Assembly (NCBI GenBank): GCA_904419005.1
Contig: CAJFQI010000026.1
Location: 1 to 33,379, forward strand
Length of the DNA: 33,379 bases
Reading direction: 5' to 3'
From: Candidatus Avimonas faecium
Lineage (GTDB): Bacteria; Bacillota; Clostridia; Oscillospirales; Acutalibacteraceae
The translations under genes were made by a program, and so were the position numbers. The notes under the pieces were generated by a model that was not told where the DNA came from, did no database searches, and saw only the letters and a list, made by a program, of their open reading frames with translations. Below are positions 33,254-33,379 of the stretch, in pieces; position 1 is the first letter of the stretch, and each line of letters begins with the position of its first letter.

Positions 33254-33379
33254 GTGTATGATAAAAGAAAAGCGGGAAGATGGTGGGAATATGGGAAATT
33301 AGCCGTACTGGACTTGGAGGAATCCGGCAGAAAAATTGGCGAAAAGCTGTTTGTCTTGCTTTCCTCCAATCAAAAAAAG
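33254..33379 (+). CDS. Possible start of a further gene (cut by window edge)
   Basis: A GTG at 33254 opens a frame with no stop to the window end (42 codons). The product begins MYDKRKAGRWWEYGKLAVLD and continues LEESGRKIGEKLFVLLSS. AAGG is a few bases upstream. The competing frame from the ATG at 33258 stops after 14 codons. No family is recognised, and the short length makes the call tentative. Confidence 0.3.
   Translation, partial: MYDKRKAGRWWEYGKLAVLDLEESGRKIGEKLFVLLSSNQKK

Overview
The window looks like chromosomal DNA of an anaerobic, spore-forming member of the Clostridia, most likely an Oscillospirales-type gut bacterium. This is inferred from the GC-rich coding style, strong AGGAGG ribosome sites, several TTG starts, spore-associated proteins (a YtaF-like membrane protein, a SleL/YaaH-like LysM-GH18 hydrolase) and many ferredoxin-, flavodoxin- and aldo/keto-reductase-type genes. 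No rRNA, tRNA or CRISPR array was seen.

Region A (1-11154) opens with a truncated AraC-type regulator reading leftwards and a structured 550-bp non-coding gap. After it comes a tightly packed ten-gene rightward operon: two half-size ABC exporters, an NTP_transf_5-type nucleotidyltransferase, a thymidylate-kinase-like P-loop kinase, a BtrH/C39-like protein, an acyl carrier protein (ACP), an acyl/aryl-adenylating ligase, a CYTH-domain protein, a second ACP, and a second BtrH/C39-like protein. A strong hairpin closes it. I know no named pathway with this gene set. The reasonable inference is that the ligase activates a small acid, loads it on an ACP, a papain-fold (BtrH-like) enzyme transfers it, nucleotide/phosphate enzymes modify it, and the ABC pair exports it. 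This is the best candidate for an undescribed system.

Region B (11241-15415) holds cell-envelope and spore genes: a YtaF/MntP-family membrane protein, the LysM-LysM-GH18 hydrolase, two small leftward genes (one a 53-codon ORF), and a GH25 lysozyme with a LysM domain.

Region C (15480-33379) has a different character. It begins with a structured non-coding stretch that reminds me of clostridial mobile elements, a consensus promoter with an embedded operator-like dyad, and a small excisionase-type HTH gene. A redox island follows, with two LysR regulators. Unit 1: LysR, AKR, ferredoxin-fused AKR, flavodoxin, cyclophilin-like, SnoaL-like, flavodoxin, DUF362, carboxymuconolactone-decarboxylase-like, AKR. 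Unit 2: divergent LysR, an iron-ADH homologue that has lost its metal ligands, AKR, ferredoxin-fused AKR, intact iron-ADH, flavodoxin, O-acetyltransferase, cupin, SDR, flavodoxin-domain lipoprotein, flavodoxin. The core order AKR / ferredoxin-AKR / long-loop flavodoxin occurs in both units, suggesting duplication. The island probably performs flavodoxin/ferredoxin-linked reduction of carbonyl or quinone-like compounds, but the substrate cannot be read from sequence.
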